Part shown: positions 10,448 through 18,153 of the stretch, piece after piece
Position numbering within the stretch: the stretch's first letter is position 1
Layout of the letters: each line of letters opens with the position of its first letter
Assembly: GCA_021324825.1 (NCBI GenBank)
Contig: JAJPII010000004.1
Span: forward strand, 29,228 to 93,227
Source: Spartobacteria bacterium
GTDB lineage: Bacteria > Verrucomicrobiota > Verrucomicrobiia > Chthoniobacterales > Chthoniobacteraceae
DNA: 64,000 bases
Direction of reading: 5' to 3'
Made by a program: the position numbers and the translations under genes
The notes under the pieces: generated by a model
Databases searched by the model: none
Told to the model about the DNA's origin: nothing
What the model saw: only the letters and a program-made list of their open reading frames with translations

Positions 10448-10828
10448 ATGAAAATCAAATATTTGATTGCGCTTATAGTTGCCTTTGTTTTTGTCTGGGC
10501 TATCGTGCCGTACAGAAACCCCCTCAAGAAATACGGGGTGTCCTATAGCTGGGTTCATGGCGAACATTACGCGGTGAACATAATTAATTTTTGGCTGCAA
10601 ACGGAAAAGGGCAAGATCGACGGCCCGTGCTTTACCGGAGATAATTTAACCATGGATTTTTCATACATGAGAGATGATCCGATTCCCGAAATCGTTGTAA
10701 GATCGAGCAACAATCATAGCGCCGTGGCGCGACTGGTTATAAAAAATGGCAAGCCAGTCGGTTTTCATATAGTAAAAGATGGCGGCGTTGGCATTGGTTT
10801 TGCCGCAGAGGGATATTATGGCGATTGA
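10448..10828 (+). CDS. Small membrane-anchored protein of unknown function
   Basis: A 126-residue protein starting one base after the upstream stop. It has one N-terminal membrane segment (YLIALIVAFVFVWAIVPY, about residues 4-21), then a soluble domain rich in beta-prone stretches (YAVNIINFWL, PEIVVRSSNNHSAVARLVI). No family was recognised. The codon usage is more A/T-rich than in the housekeeping genes around it. Tight linkage to the PAGKPGGGQWT protein makes it a candidate partner or immunity protein, but that is inference only. Confidence 0.6.
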   Translation: MKIKYLIALIVAFVFVWAIVPYRNPLKKYGVSYSWVHGEHYAVNIINFWLQTEKGKIDGPCFTGDNLTMDFSYMRDDPIPEIVVRSSNNHSAVARLVIKNGKPVGFHIVKDGGVGIGFAAEGYYGD

Positions 10829-10972
10829 TGCGCACCCAACTTTGACCGGGGGCTATTCCGACGCCGCGCGGCTCGTTCCATTTGGCATATTGACTTCCAT
10901 GCAGATTATAGAGTATGATTCACCATTAATTTGTCTGGCCAGCATCCCGTTAAGCGCATTTTGCCGTCATGT

Positions 10973-11151
10973 ATGTTCCGAGCCTTTATTGTTTTGCTGC
11001 TGGGAGCCACGATCGCATTCGGTCAATCCCATCAGACGACCCTTCGACGAGCGTGGGCGTCGCGCTATATGTCTGCAAGCCGCCTGCAGACGACGTGTGC
11101 GCCACCGTGATTATTGACGCCAAAGGAAAGCTTATTCGTCTAATGAAATGA
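10973..11151 (+). pseudogene. Small secreted-protein gene with a frameshift
   Basis: ATG at 10973 opens a signal peptide (MFRAFIVLLLGATIAFGQS). After about QSHQTT the plausible protein continues in another frame as DPSTSVGVALYVCKPPADD and then VCATVIIDAKGKLIRLMK, ending with TGA at 11149-11151. Neither frame alone gives a sensible protein: the first ends early in an arginine-rich run. A one-base deletion near 11035-11045 would explain it. The joined product would have about 59 residues. It is not recognised as a known family. Confidence 0.4.
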
Positions 11152-11169
11152 CCAATGCGCCTGGGGCGT

Positions 11170-11297
11170 ATCATGCGCTTTGCCCGCTCTTGGTTGTAGG
11201 GGCGGCTGTGCCAGCCGCTTGGAATGGGCTGGAATCGCTTGACGCCTTTACGTTTGCGCGCCGCTTCGGGCGGCTGGCACAGCCGCCCCTACAGGGA
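11170..11297 (-). repeat. Palindromic 3'-end element, copy A (split/inverted)
   Basis: The left part (11170-11218) reads TCATGCGCTTTGCCCGCTC, then TTGGTTGTAGGGGCGGCTG and TGCCAGCCGC, the same arm and palindrome as the copies at 22464, 23741 and 33345. A second palindrome in opposite orientation, GGGCGGCTGGCACAGCCGCCC, covers 11268-11288 and is followed by CTACAGG. Together they form a large inverted repeat with about 50 bp of unrelated sequence between. It starts about 18 bp after the stop of the decayed gene ending at 11151. Confidence 0.75.
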
Positions 11298-11511
11298 CAG
11301 AGCCGCCGCTCAATAGCGAAAAGTACATGACATCTTTCTAGTCTAACTCTGCGATGCAGCCAAATTGCCTCCGCGTATCGCGCCGAACTGATTCCTGGCG
11401 GAGGCGCCTGATGGCGATGTCGCGTCCATGGGCCGTTGGCGAAGACGGCGATCTCTGCCGGTTAAAACATTCTTGCCATCTTTCCCGGCTTGGGTACACC
11501 CTTGCCGGGCG
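11298..11511. other. Spacer between repeat A and the amidase gene
   Basis: With the repeat, this makes about 360 bp without an intact gene (11152-11511). It contains TACATGACATCTTTCTAG (11323-11340), a weak match to the element tail TGCATGACACGCTCTAG, and otherwise nothing recognised. The upstream extension of the amidase frame into this region is arginine-rich and not convincing as protein. Confidence 0.4.
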
Positions 11512-12606
11512 ATGATGCGTCCACTACTCGGCTTTTTTGCCGCCCTTTGCCTTCTCCAGCCTTTGCGCGCCGGGGATTGGGACGTGATCAAATGCGGCGG
11601 ACGCGATTATCTCACCCTGGACAACGTCTCCCGGTTTTACGGCCTGGGCGCGGTGAACAGGGTCAGCAACTCCTTTGTTCTGGGATCGTCCGGTCACGGG
11701 TTGCGCGGGTCGGCGGGCTCCAATGAGCTTTACATCAACAACCTCAAGTTCATCCTCAGCTACCCGCTGGAGGAAGAGCGGGGCGAGCTGCTCGTCTCGC
11801 GCATGGACTTGACGAAGGTCATAGAACCCGTCCTGCGCCCGAGCCGCATACGGAACGCCGCGCTGGTGGACACCGTCATCCTCGACCCCGGGCACGGCGG
11901 CTACGACAACGGGGCGACCAGCATCTGGGGCAACGAGAAGACCTTCACCCTGGATGTCGCCTGCCGGGCGAAGGAGTTGCTCGTCCAGCAGGGCTTCGAT
12001 GTAAAGATGACCCGTTCCTCGGATGTCTTCATCCCGCTGGAGGATCGCGCCCGCTTCGCCAACCGCCATCGCAACGCCCTCTTCATCAGCATTCATTTCA
12101 ACTCCGGCAACCCGGGCGCCTCGGGGCTGGAAACCTACACGCTGGCCCCGCGGGGCGTCCCCTCCATGGCCGCGGACGGCCCGAGCCTCTCCGATCTGCA
12201 ACAGTGCGCGGGCAACGCGGAGGACGGGGAGAACATGGCGCTCGCCACCGCCACGCACGCCTCCCTGGTCTATCACCTCCAGATGTATGACCGCGGCATC
12301 AAGCGCGCCCGCTTCGTCGTCATCCGGGATGTCACGATCCCCGGCGTCCTCATCGAAGGCGGGTTCCTGAGCAACGCGGAGGACAGCCGCAAGATCGCCG
12401 GGAGCTGGTACCGCCAGCAGATGGCCAGCTGCATCCTCTCCGCGGTGCAGAACTACCGCGCGGCGGTGGGCCTGCGCCTGCCGACGCCGCAGATGGCGGG
12501 CGTCCGCTCGATCGAATTGAGGAACCTGGTGGAAAGTGTCGGCCCTTCGGAGCTGGATGCGCCGAGGCGGACGGAGCCGCTCGTCATCACGCCGTCAACC
12601 AATTGA
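11512..12606 (+). CDS. N-acetylmuramoyl-L-alanine amidase (Amidase_3)
   Basis: A 364-residue exported peptidoglycan amidase. The start at 11512 or 11515 yields the signal peptide MRPLLGFFAALCLLQPLRAG. An N-terminal domain of about 100 residues (KCGGRDYLTLDNVSRFYGL) resembles copper-amine-oxidase-N/AMIN-like modules. The catalytic domain has VILDPGHGGYDNGA (Zn His), WGNEKTFTLDVACRAKELL (Zn Glu), FISIHFNSG (Zn His) and GVLIEGGFLSN (catalytic Glu). It cleaves the MurNAc-L-Ala bond, as in cell separation or wall recycling. Its stop overlaps the TTG start of murI. Confidence 0.9.
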   Translation: MMRPLLGFFAALCLLQPLRAGDWDVIKCGGRDYLTLDNVSRFYGLGAVNRVSNSFVLGSSGHGLRGSAGSNELYINNLKFILSYPLEEERGELLVSRMDLTKVIEPVLRPSRIRNAALVDTVILDPGHGGYDNGATSIWGNEKTFTLDVACRAKELLVQQGFDVKMTRSSDVFIPLEDRARFANRHRNALFISIHFNSGNPGASGLETYTLAPRGVPSMAADGPSLSDLQQCAGNAEDGENMALATATHASLVYHLQMYDRGIKRARFVVIRDVTIPGVLIEGGFLSNAEDSRKIAGSWYRQQMASCILSAVQNYRAAVGLRLPTPQMAGVRSIELRNLVESVGPSELDAPRRTEPLVITPSTN

Positions 12607-13448
12607 CGCCCTCCGCCGCAAAGCGCGCCGCCCGGGCAAGGCCCATCGGCGTATTCGACTCCGGCATCGGCGGGTTGACCGTCGCCGCCGCTTTGCGCGA
12701 TCTCCTCCCCGCGGAAGACATCTTCTATATAGGCGACACCGCGCGCGTGCCGTACGGGGGCAAAAGCGCGCAGACCATCGAGCGTTACAGCATCGAGATA
12801 ACCGCCCTCCTGCTCGCGGAACAGGCCAAGCTCATCGTCGTCGCGTGCAACACCGCCTCGGCCCTGGCGATCCCGCGGTTGGAAGAACTCCTGAAAGTCC
12901 CCGTCATCGGCGTCATCGTCCCCGGCGCTAGGGCCGCCGTCGCCGCCACGCGCAACGGGCGCATCGGCGTCATCGGCACCCGGGCCACCATCCAGAGCCG
13001 CGCGTACGAGCGGGCCATCCACGCGCTCGACGCCGGCGTGGACATCACCAGCCAGCCGTGCCCCATGCTCGTCCCCCTCATCGAGGAAGGGTGGCTGGAG
13101 GACGCCGTCACCGACCAGGTCATCCGCCGTTACCTGGAAAAAATAGTGAAGGCGGACGTGGACACCCTCGTCCTCGGCTGCACGCACTACCCGCTCCTGC
13201 GGGAGCCGTTGAAAAAATTCCTGGGGCCGAAGATAACGCTGGTCGATTCCGCCGCGAACTGCGCCGCCGCCGTGAAAAAGCTCCTTGGGCCCCTCGCCGC
13301 GCCGCGAAACCGGGTGGGACGGCTGCGGGTGGCCCTCACCGATTCCTCCAGCAGCTTCCTGCGCGTCGCGGAGGAAGCGCTCGGCCTGCAGGTCGGCGAC
13401 GTGGAACTCATCCCCGTCCGCAACGCGGGCGCGGCATCCCTCCAATAA
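12603..13448 (+). CDS. murI: Glutamate racemase MurI
   Basis: A 281-residue enzyme making D-glutamate for peptidoglycan. The first catalytic cysteine lies in VVACNTASALAIP and the second in LVLGCTHYPLLREP. The N-terminal IGVFDSGIGGLTV and GDTARVPYGGKS loops bind substrate. Translation probably starts at TTG 12603, which overlaps the amidase stop (TTGA); this leaves about 14 residues before the conserved strand. Coupling with an amidase fits a wall-metabolism operon. Confidence 0.95.
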   Translation: MTPSAAKRAARARPIGVFDSGIGGLTVAAALRDLLPAEDIFYIGDTARVPYGGKSAQTIERYSIEITALLLAEQAKLIVVACNTASALAIPRLEELLKVPVIGVIVPGARAAVAATRNGRIGVIGTRATIQSRAYERAIHALDAGVDITSQPCPMLVPLIEEGWLEDAVTDQVIRRYLEKIVKADVDTLVLGCTHYPLLREPLKKFLGPKITLVDSAANCAAAVKKLLGPLAAPRNRVGRLRVALTDSSSSFLRVAEEALGLQVGDVELIPVRNAGAASLQ

Positions 13449-13502
13449 AATTCCCCTTTGCGGGAAAAGCTGCGAGGCTTGCGGGGAACCGATTTGTTTT
13501 GA

Positions 13503-14102
13503 ATGGACGAGGATCCCCGGCAGGTTGACAACGAACTCATCGCCCGCACCCAGGCGGGTGACTCCTCGGCGTTCGACGAGCTGGTGCGCAAATACAGCGC
13601 CCGGCTTTACAGTCTCGTTTACAACATGACCTCCAACCACGAGGACGCCAACGACCTCCTCCAGGACATCTTCGCGAAGGCGTACCGTTCCATCAAGGGC
13701 TTCAGGGGAAAATCGAGTTTCTATACCTGGATCCATTCCATCGGGGTCAACATGACGATCAACTTCCTGAAGAAGCGGGGCCGTCATTTCCAGTTGAGCC
13801 TCGATGACGTTGACGCCAACATCCAGAACGACAAGGAGTTCATCGAATCGACCTCCGGAAGCAACCCGGTGCGCGAGGCCGACCTGAAGGAGCTCCAACA
13901 AAGATTGAACGAAGCGATGATGAAGCTGTCTTACGAGCATAGGGCCGTGGTAACCATGTTTGACATCCAGGGAATGCCGCACGCGGAGATCAGCAAGATA
14001 CTGAACGTCTCCGAAGGCACCGTCCGCTCCCGGCTCTTCTACGCGCACCGGCAACTGCAGAACTACCTCGAAGAATTCCGGGAATTCCGATCCCCCTCCT
14101 GA
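13503..14102 (+). CDS. RNA polymerase ECF-type sigma factor (RpoE-like)
   Basis: A 199-residue sigma factor. Region 2 covers about 20-85 (FDELVRKYSARLYSLVYNMT, then LLQDIFAKAYRSIKGFRG and FYTWIHSIGVNMTINFLKK). Region 4 covers about 135-190 (MMKLSYEHRAVVTMFDIQGM, HAEISKILNVSEGTVRSRLF). There is no region 1.1 or 3, as in extracytoplasmic-function sigma factors. ATG 13503 lies 54 bp after murI. The next gene, four bases downstream, encodes a single-span membrane protein in the place where an anti-sigma factor usually sits. It is followed by an inactive HtrA-like protein and a DsbD-like reductase, so an envelope-stress role is likely. Confidence 0.92.
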   Translation: MDEDPRQVDNELIARTQAGDSSAFDELVRKYSARLYSLVYNMTSNHEDANDLLQDIFAKAYRSIKGFRGKSSFYTWIHSIGVNMTINFLKKRGRHFQLSLDDVDANIQNDKEFIESTSGSNPVREADLKELQQRLNEAMMKLSYEHRAVVTMFDIQGMPHAEISKILNVSEGTVRSRLFYAHRQLQNYLEEFREFRSPS

Positions 14103-14106
14103 AGCC

Positions 14107-14526
14107 ATGCCTCCTGACAAAGACAACCCCGACGACATTTCCAAGCTCCTGCGGCTGAAACGATTCGAGCAGCCCGGGCCGGAATATTTCGAGGGGTTCC
14201 TTCGCGATTTCCACCGACGGCAGCGGGAGGAAGTCCTGCGTCCGCTCTGGCGCATCGCGCTGGACCGCGCGGGGGCCTTTTTCGGCGGGGATATCCATCG
14301 GGAGATCATTGGCTATGGCACGGCGGCGGCGGCGGCGGTCGTTCTTTTCCTGGGCGTCGTGAATTTCGAGTCCGTCGAGTCCGGAAAGCAGCCGGTTGCC
14401 GCGGCTTCCGCGGAGAAATCGCCCGATACTCGCACGGCTTCCGCCAATATGCTGCGGACGGAACAACCCCGGTATGTCATCGATACCCGTCCCGTCAGCT
14501 ACCATGAGCCGCCTTTCAGTTTTTAG
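14107..14526 (+). CDS. Single-span membrane protein, candidate anti-sigma factor
   Basis: A 139-residue protein starting 4 bp after the sigma factor gene. The cytoplasmic N-terminal part (about 1-68) is charged and helical (DDISKLLRLKRFEQPGPEYF, FLRDFHRRQREEVL). One membrane segment lies at about 70-90 (IIGYGTAAAAAVVLFLGVV), followed by a short periplasmic tail. There is no zinc-binding HxxxCxxC motif, so it is not a ZAS-type anti-sigma factor. Position and topology suggest that it sequesters the sigma factor, but no family was recognised. Its 3' end overlaps the next gene by 23 bp. Confidence 0.7.
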   Translation: MPPDKDNPDDISKLLRLKRFEQPGPEYFEGFLRDFHRRQREEVLRPLWRIALDRAGAFFGGDIHREIIGYGTAAAAAVVLFLGVVNFESVESGKQPVAAASAEKSPDTRTASANMLRTEQPRYVIDTRPVSYHEPPFSF

Positions 14527-15541
14527 CGGGGCGATCCTCGCGGCCTTTTGCCTCTCCAGCCTGGCGTGGCCGGCGCGCGGGGAAAGCGTTTTCGAGGCGA
14601 TCAGCAGGGAAGTTCAAGTCGTCTACGCGCAGCACCAGAGCGCCATCGTCCGCATCCAGGCGGAGGATGAGCACGGGCGGCTTTCCGGCAGCGGGTTTTA
14701 TATCGATCCCAACGGCACGATCTTCACCTCCTACACCATCGGCGGCGACACCAGGAACATCGTCGTCTGCTCGGGGGACAGCAAGCTCCCCGCCGAACGC
14801 CTGGTGGGCGACGCCCGCAGCGGCATAGCCATCCTCAAGGTCAAGGCGCGCACGCCCTTCCTCGTCATCGGCAAGAGCGCGGACCTCTCCGTCGCCTCCC
14901 CCGTCATCGTCATCGGCTACCCGATGGACCTTCCCGCGACCCCGACTTTCGGCGCCGTGGGCGGGTTTGACGTGAAATACCTCGGGCGCTATCTCTCGCC
15001 GGCTTACATCCGCGCGAACGTCCCGGTGGAGCGGGGCGAAGGCGGCGCTCCGCTCCTGAATCTGAAGGGCGAGGCGGTCGGCATCCTCATCAGCCCGCGC
15101 GAGAACGGCACGGGTTGTTTCGCGCTGCCGATCGAGGCGGCCGAGAAAGTCCACGCCGATTTCCTGCGTTTCGGCGAAGCCCGGCCGGGCTGGCTCGGGA
15201 TAACAGTCGGCAAAGCGCCCCGCGACGAGGAAGGCCCGCCGGAAGTGCGGGAAGTCATTCCAGACTCGCCCGCCGCAAAGTCCGGCTTGCAAAAAGGCGA
15301 TCTGCTCCTTGGCATCGGCGAGAAAAGGATCCATTCGCCGGAAGACGTGCTGGACGCCTCCTTCTACCTTACGGCGGGCGACGAAGTTCCGCTGCTCGTT
15401 TCGCGCGATGGCAAGGAAACCACCCTCCAGGCGCGGGCCGTCGGCATCCCGGCGCCCCTGGACGCCTTGCGGATCCTGAAGGACTTCGCCGCCCACCCCG
15501 GGGTCTCGCCCGTCGAAACGATCTGGAAAGTCAATAAGTGA
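14504..15541 (+). CDS. HtrA/DegS-like PDZ protein lacking the catalytic triad
   Basis: A 345-residue exported protein (signal peptide MSRLSVFSGAILAAFCLSSL...ARGES). Residues about 45-215 match the trypsin-like HtrA fold: GSGFYIDPNGTIFTSYTIGG, DARSGIAILKVKA and ERGEGGAPLLNLKGEAVGI. Aligned to the canonical TNNHV, DPRSDIAL and GNSGG motifs, His is replaced by Thr, Asp by Gly and Ser by Gly, so all three catalytic residues are absent. A PDZ domain follows at about 220-310 (WLGITVGKAPRDE, VIPDSPAAKSGLQKGDLLLG). It should bind peptides but not cut them. The start at 14504 is chosen for the signal peptide. Confidence 0.85.
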   Translation: MSRLSVFSGAILAAFCLSSLAWPARGESVFEAISREVQVVYAQHQSAIVRIQAEDEHGRLSGSGFYIDPNGTIFTSYTIGGDTRNIVVCSGDSKLPAERLVGDARSGIAILKVKARTPFLVIGKSADLSVASPVIVIGYPMDLPATPTFGAVGGFDVKYLGRYLSPAYIRANVPVERGEGGAPLLNLKGEAVGILISPRENGTGCFALPIEAAEKVHADFLRFGEARPGWLGITVGKAPRDEEGPPEVREVIPDSPAAKSGLQKGDLLLGIGEKRIHSPEDVLDASFYLTAGDEVPLLVSRDGKETTLQARAVGIPAPLDALRILKDFAAHPGVSPVETIWKVNK

Positions 15542-17529
15542 ACGCGCTAGCGTGGCGAGTCTTCGCCAGCCTGTTCCTTGCGATTTCCTGCGCGGCGCAC
15601 GCGCAGACTTACGAGGGCAAACAACTCACAGCCGCCAGCCTCGTGGCGGATACGACGGCCATCGTCCCGGGAAGAACCTTCACGGTCGCGCTCGACTTGA
15701 AGATGATCCCCCACTGGCATTCGTACTGGCGATACCCCGGGGACGCGGGCACGCCCACCGGCATGGACTGGAATCTTCCCGAGGGGTTCAAGGCGGGCGC
15801 CATCCAATGGCCGCTTCCTGTAAAGGAAGACGACGAAGGCGACCTGGAGAGCTATGTCTATGGCGACGAAGTCCTCCTCCTGACGGACATCACGCCCCCC
15901 GCGCAAATCAGAGAGAAGGAGATCACCCTGCGGGCGGTCGCGAAATGGCTCGTGTGCGACAAGACCTGCGTGCCCGGCGGCGCGGAACTGACGCTCACCC
16001 TGCCGGTCGCCGCGAACGCCGCTCCCGCCAACGAAAAGCTCTTCGCAAAATACCGGGCGCTGCTTCCCAAAACGGACGCGCCGCCATTCCGGCTAACCTG
16101 GTCGCGGAATGCCGGAAACATCGTTCTCGACGTGCGCGGCGCGGGGGAGAGTCTCGACTTCTTCCCGCTGCCGGGCAAGGACACTACGTCCGGCCATCCA
16201 AAGTCCGCCAAGGAAGGGGATGCGACGCGGTTCACCATCCCCGTCCAATCGGATAAGCCGCCCGCCGTGCTGGACGGGCTGCTCGTCTCGGCGTCCGCAA
16301 GCTGGCTGGTGTCCGCGGGCGCTCCGGCGGCGGCGTCCTCCGGCGGGCTGCTCAAGTTCCTCGCCTTCGGCTTCATCGGCGGCTTTATCCTGAACCTGAT
16401 GCCGTGCGTCCTGCCGGTCATCGCGTTGAAGATATTCGGCTTCATCAACCAGGCGGGCGAATCGCCGGGAAAAGTCTTCCGGCTCGGCCTCGCGTTTGTC
16501 GCGGGCATTTTTGTGTGGTTCCTCGCGCTCGCCGCCCTCGTCTCGGGCTTCAAGGCCGCGGGGCGCGACATCAACTGGTCCTTCCAGTTCCAGAACCCGT
16601 ATTGTCTCATCGGCATGAGCGCCATCCTCTTCGTTTTCGCGCTGAATCTCTTCGGCGTCTTCGAAGTCGCCCTGCCGCAAAGAGCCGGCGGCGCCGCCCT
16701 GAACCTCGCCGGGCGCGAAGGATACGGCGGCGCGTTTTTCCACGGCATGTTCGCCACCCTGCTCGCCACCCCTTGCACCGCGCCTTTCCTCGGGCCCGCG
16801 CTCGGCTTTGCTTTCGTCCAGCGCGCGCCGGTCCTCTTCGCCGTCTTCACCGCCATCGCCGCGGGGATGAGTTTCCCGTACCTCCTCCTGACCGCCCAGC
16901 CCGCCTGGATGCGCTTCCTCCCCAAGCCCGGCATGTGGATGGTGCGCTTCAAGCAATTCACCGGGTTCCTCCTGCTGGCGACGCTCCTGTGGCTGCTCAA
17001 AGTCCTGGGCGATGAACGGGGCGCCGACGCCATCATCCGCGCCGCCTCCTTTCTCCTTTGCCTGGGAGTCGCCTGCTGGATGATCGGGAGCCTTGCGTCC
17101 GGCAAGGCGTTCGCGCTTCTCATCGCGGCGTCGGGATTCGCGCTCTTCGTTCCCGGCCAGGGCGCCGCGCCCGCCGCGCAGCCGGACACCGGCTGGCAAG
17201 CCTTCTCCCCCGATGTTTTGAAGAAGTCGCTCGCCACGGGCAAACCGGTCTTCGTCGATTTCACCGCGAACTGGTGCCTCAACTGCAAATACAACGAGCG
17301 CTTCGTTCTCGACACCGGCCCGGTCAAGGACGCCTTCAAGAAATACGGCGTCATCCCGTTGAAAGCCGATTGGACGAACGGCGACCCGGAGATAACTGCT
17401 CTCCTGAAAAAGTTCGGCCGCGCGGGCGTGCCGGTCTATGCGGTCTACCCGGCGGGCGGGGGCGATCCCGTCGTCCTGCCGGAGATCCTCACGCAGCAGA
17501 CCGTGTTGGATGCGCTGGCGCGGTTCTGA
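15538..17529 (+). CDS. dsbD: Thiol:disulfide interchange protein, DsbD/ScsB type
   Basis: A 663-residue inner-membrane reductase that carries electrons from cytoplasmic thioredoxin to the periplasm. The order is: signal peptide; N-terminal DsbD-alpha/ScsB-like domain (about 25-260, IPHWHSYWRYPGDAG, the Cys pair VCDKTCVPG); an eight-helix membrane domain with NLMPCVLPVIALKIFGF and ATPCTAPFLGP, the two core cysteines; and a C-terminal thioredoxin domain with FTANWCLNCKYNE. The GTG start at 15538 overlaps the stop of the HtrA-like gene (GTGA), so the two are coupled. Context suggests periplasmic redox repair under control of the upstream sigma factor. Confidence 0.93.
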   Translation: MNALAWRVFASLFLAISCAAHAQTYEGKQLTAASLVADTTAIVPGRTFTVALDLKMIPHWHSYWRYPGDAGTPTGMDWNLPEGFKAGAIQWPLPVKEDDEGDLESYVYGDEVLLLTDITPPAQIREKEITLRAVAKWLVCDKTCVPGGAELTLTLPVAANAAPANEKLFAKYRALLPKTDAPPFRLTWSRNAGNIVLDVRGAGESLDFFPLPGKDTTSGHPKSAKEGDATRFTIPVQSDKPPAVLDGLLVSASASWLVSAGAPAAASSGGLLKFLAFGFIGGFILNLMPCVLPVIALKIFGFINQAGESPGKVFRLGLAFVAGIFVWFLALAALVSGFKAAGRDINWSFQFQNPYCLIGMSAILFVFALNLFGVFEVALPQRAGGAALNLAGREGYGGAFFHGMFATLLATPCTAPFLGPALGFAFVQRAPVLFAVFTAIAAGMSFPYLLLTAQPAWMRFLPKPGMWMVRFKQFTGFLLLATLLWLLKVLGDERGADAIIRAASFLLCLGVACWMIGSLASGKAFALLIAASGFALFVPGQGAAPAAQPDTGWQAFSPDVLKKSLATGKPVFVDFTANWCLNCKYNERFVLDTGPVKDAFKKYGVIPLKADWTNGDPEITALLKKFGRAGVPVYAVYPAGGGDPVVLPEILTQQTVLDALARF

Positions 17530-17577
17530 ACAATGTAGCGGTTGGACATCCTCCGCGTTCTGTCTTACGATTCAAAC

Positions 17578-18144
17578 ATGACGAACCTACTCCCCGCCCT
17601 CGTTGCCTTGATGATCGGCGCCGCCGCTCCCGATTTCTCCCTGCCGGACACCGGCGGCAAGACGCACGCCCTTTCCCAATACCACGGCAAATATGTCGTG
17701 CTGGAGTGGACGAACCCGGATTGCCCGTTCGTGCGGAAGCACTATGGCTCCGGCAACATGCAGTCGCTCCAGAAGACGTACAGGGCCAAGGGCGTCGTAT
17801 GGCTGACCATCGACTCCTCGGCTCCCGGCAAACAGGGGAATTACTCCGCGGACGAGCTCGCCAAGTGGGATAAATCGCAAGGCGCCGCCCCGACCGCGGT
17901 GCTGCTCGACACCGACGGCAGGGCAGGCAGGGAATTCGGCGCGAAGGCGACTCCGCACATGTTCGTCATCAACCCGAAGGGAGAGTTGATTTATGAGGGG
18001 GCGATCGACAGCATCGCCTCCGCTGACAAGGAGGACATCCAGAAAGCGACCAATTACGTGAAGGCGGCGCTGGATGAAGCGATGGCGGGCAAGCCCGTAA
18101 CGACGGCCCAGACGCGGGCTTACGGCTGCGGCATCAAATACTAG
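17578..18144 (+). CDS. Thioredoxin-fold redoxin (AhpC/TSA-like)
   Basis: A 188-residue protein with the redoxin fold: APDFSLPDTGGKTHALSQYH, YVVLEWTNPDCPFVRKHYGS (single peroxidatic-type Cys), DTDGRAGREFGAKATPHMFV and PKGELIYEGAIDS. The cis-proline loop (TPHMFVI) is present. An N-terminal hydrophobic stretch (NLLPALVALMIGA) may be a signal or anchor. ATG 17578 is preferred to the ATG 36 bp upstream. A C-terminal Cys (AYGCGIKY) could serve as a resolving residue. It lies 48 bp after the DsbD-like gene, a likely electron donor. Confidence 0.85.
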   Translation: MTNLLPALVALMIGAAAPDFSLPDTGGKTHALSQYHGKYVVLEWTNPDCPFVRKHYGSGNMQSLQKTYRAKGVVWLTIDSSAPGKQGNYSADELAKWDKSQGAAPTAVLLDTDGRAGREFGAKATPHMFVINPKGELIYEGAIDSIASADKEDIQKATNYVKAALDEAMAGKPVTTAQTRAYGCGIKY

Positions 18145-18153
18145 GCCGCACGG

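Noticed and set aside
10779..11117. A 112-codon plus-strand frame after the small membrane protein
   Set aside because: Cys/Arg-rich, no signal or domain, and it overlaps a better candidate with a signal peptide in another frame.
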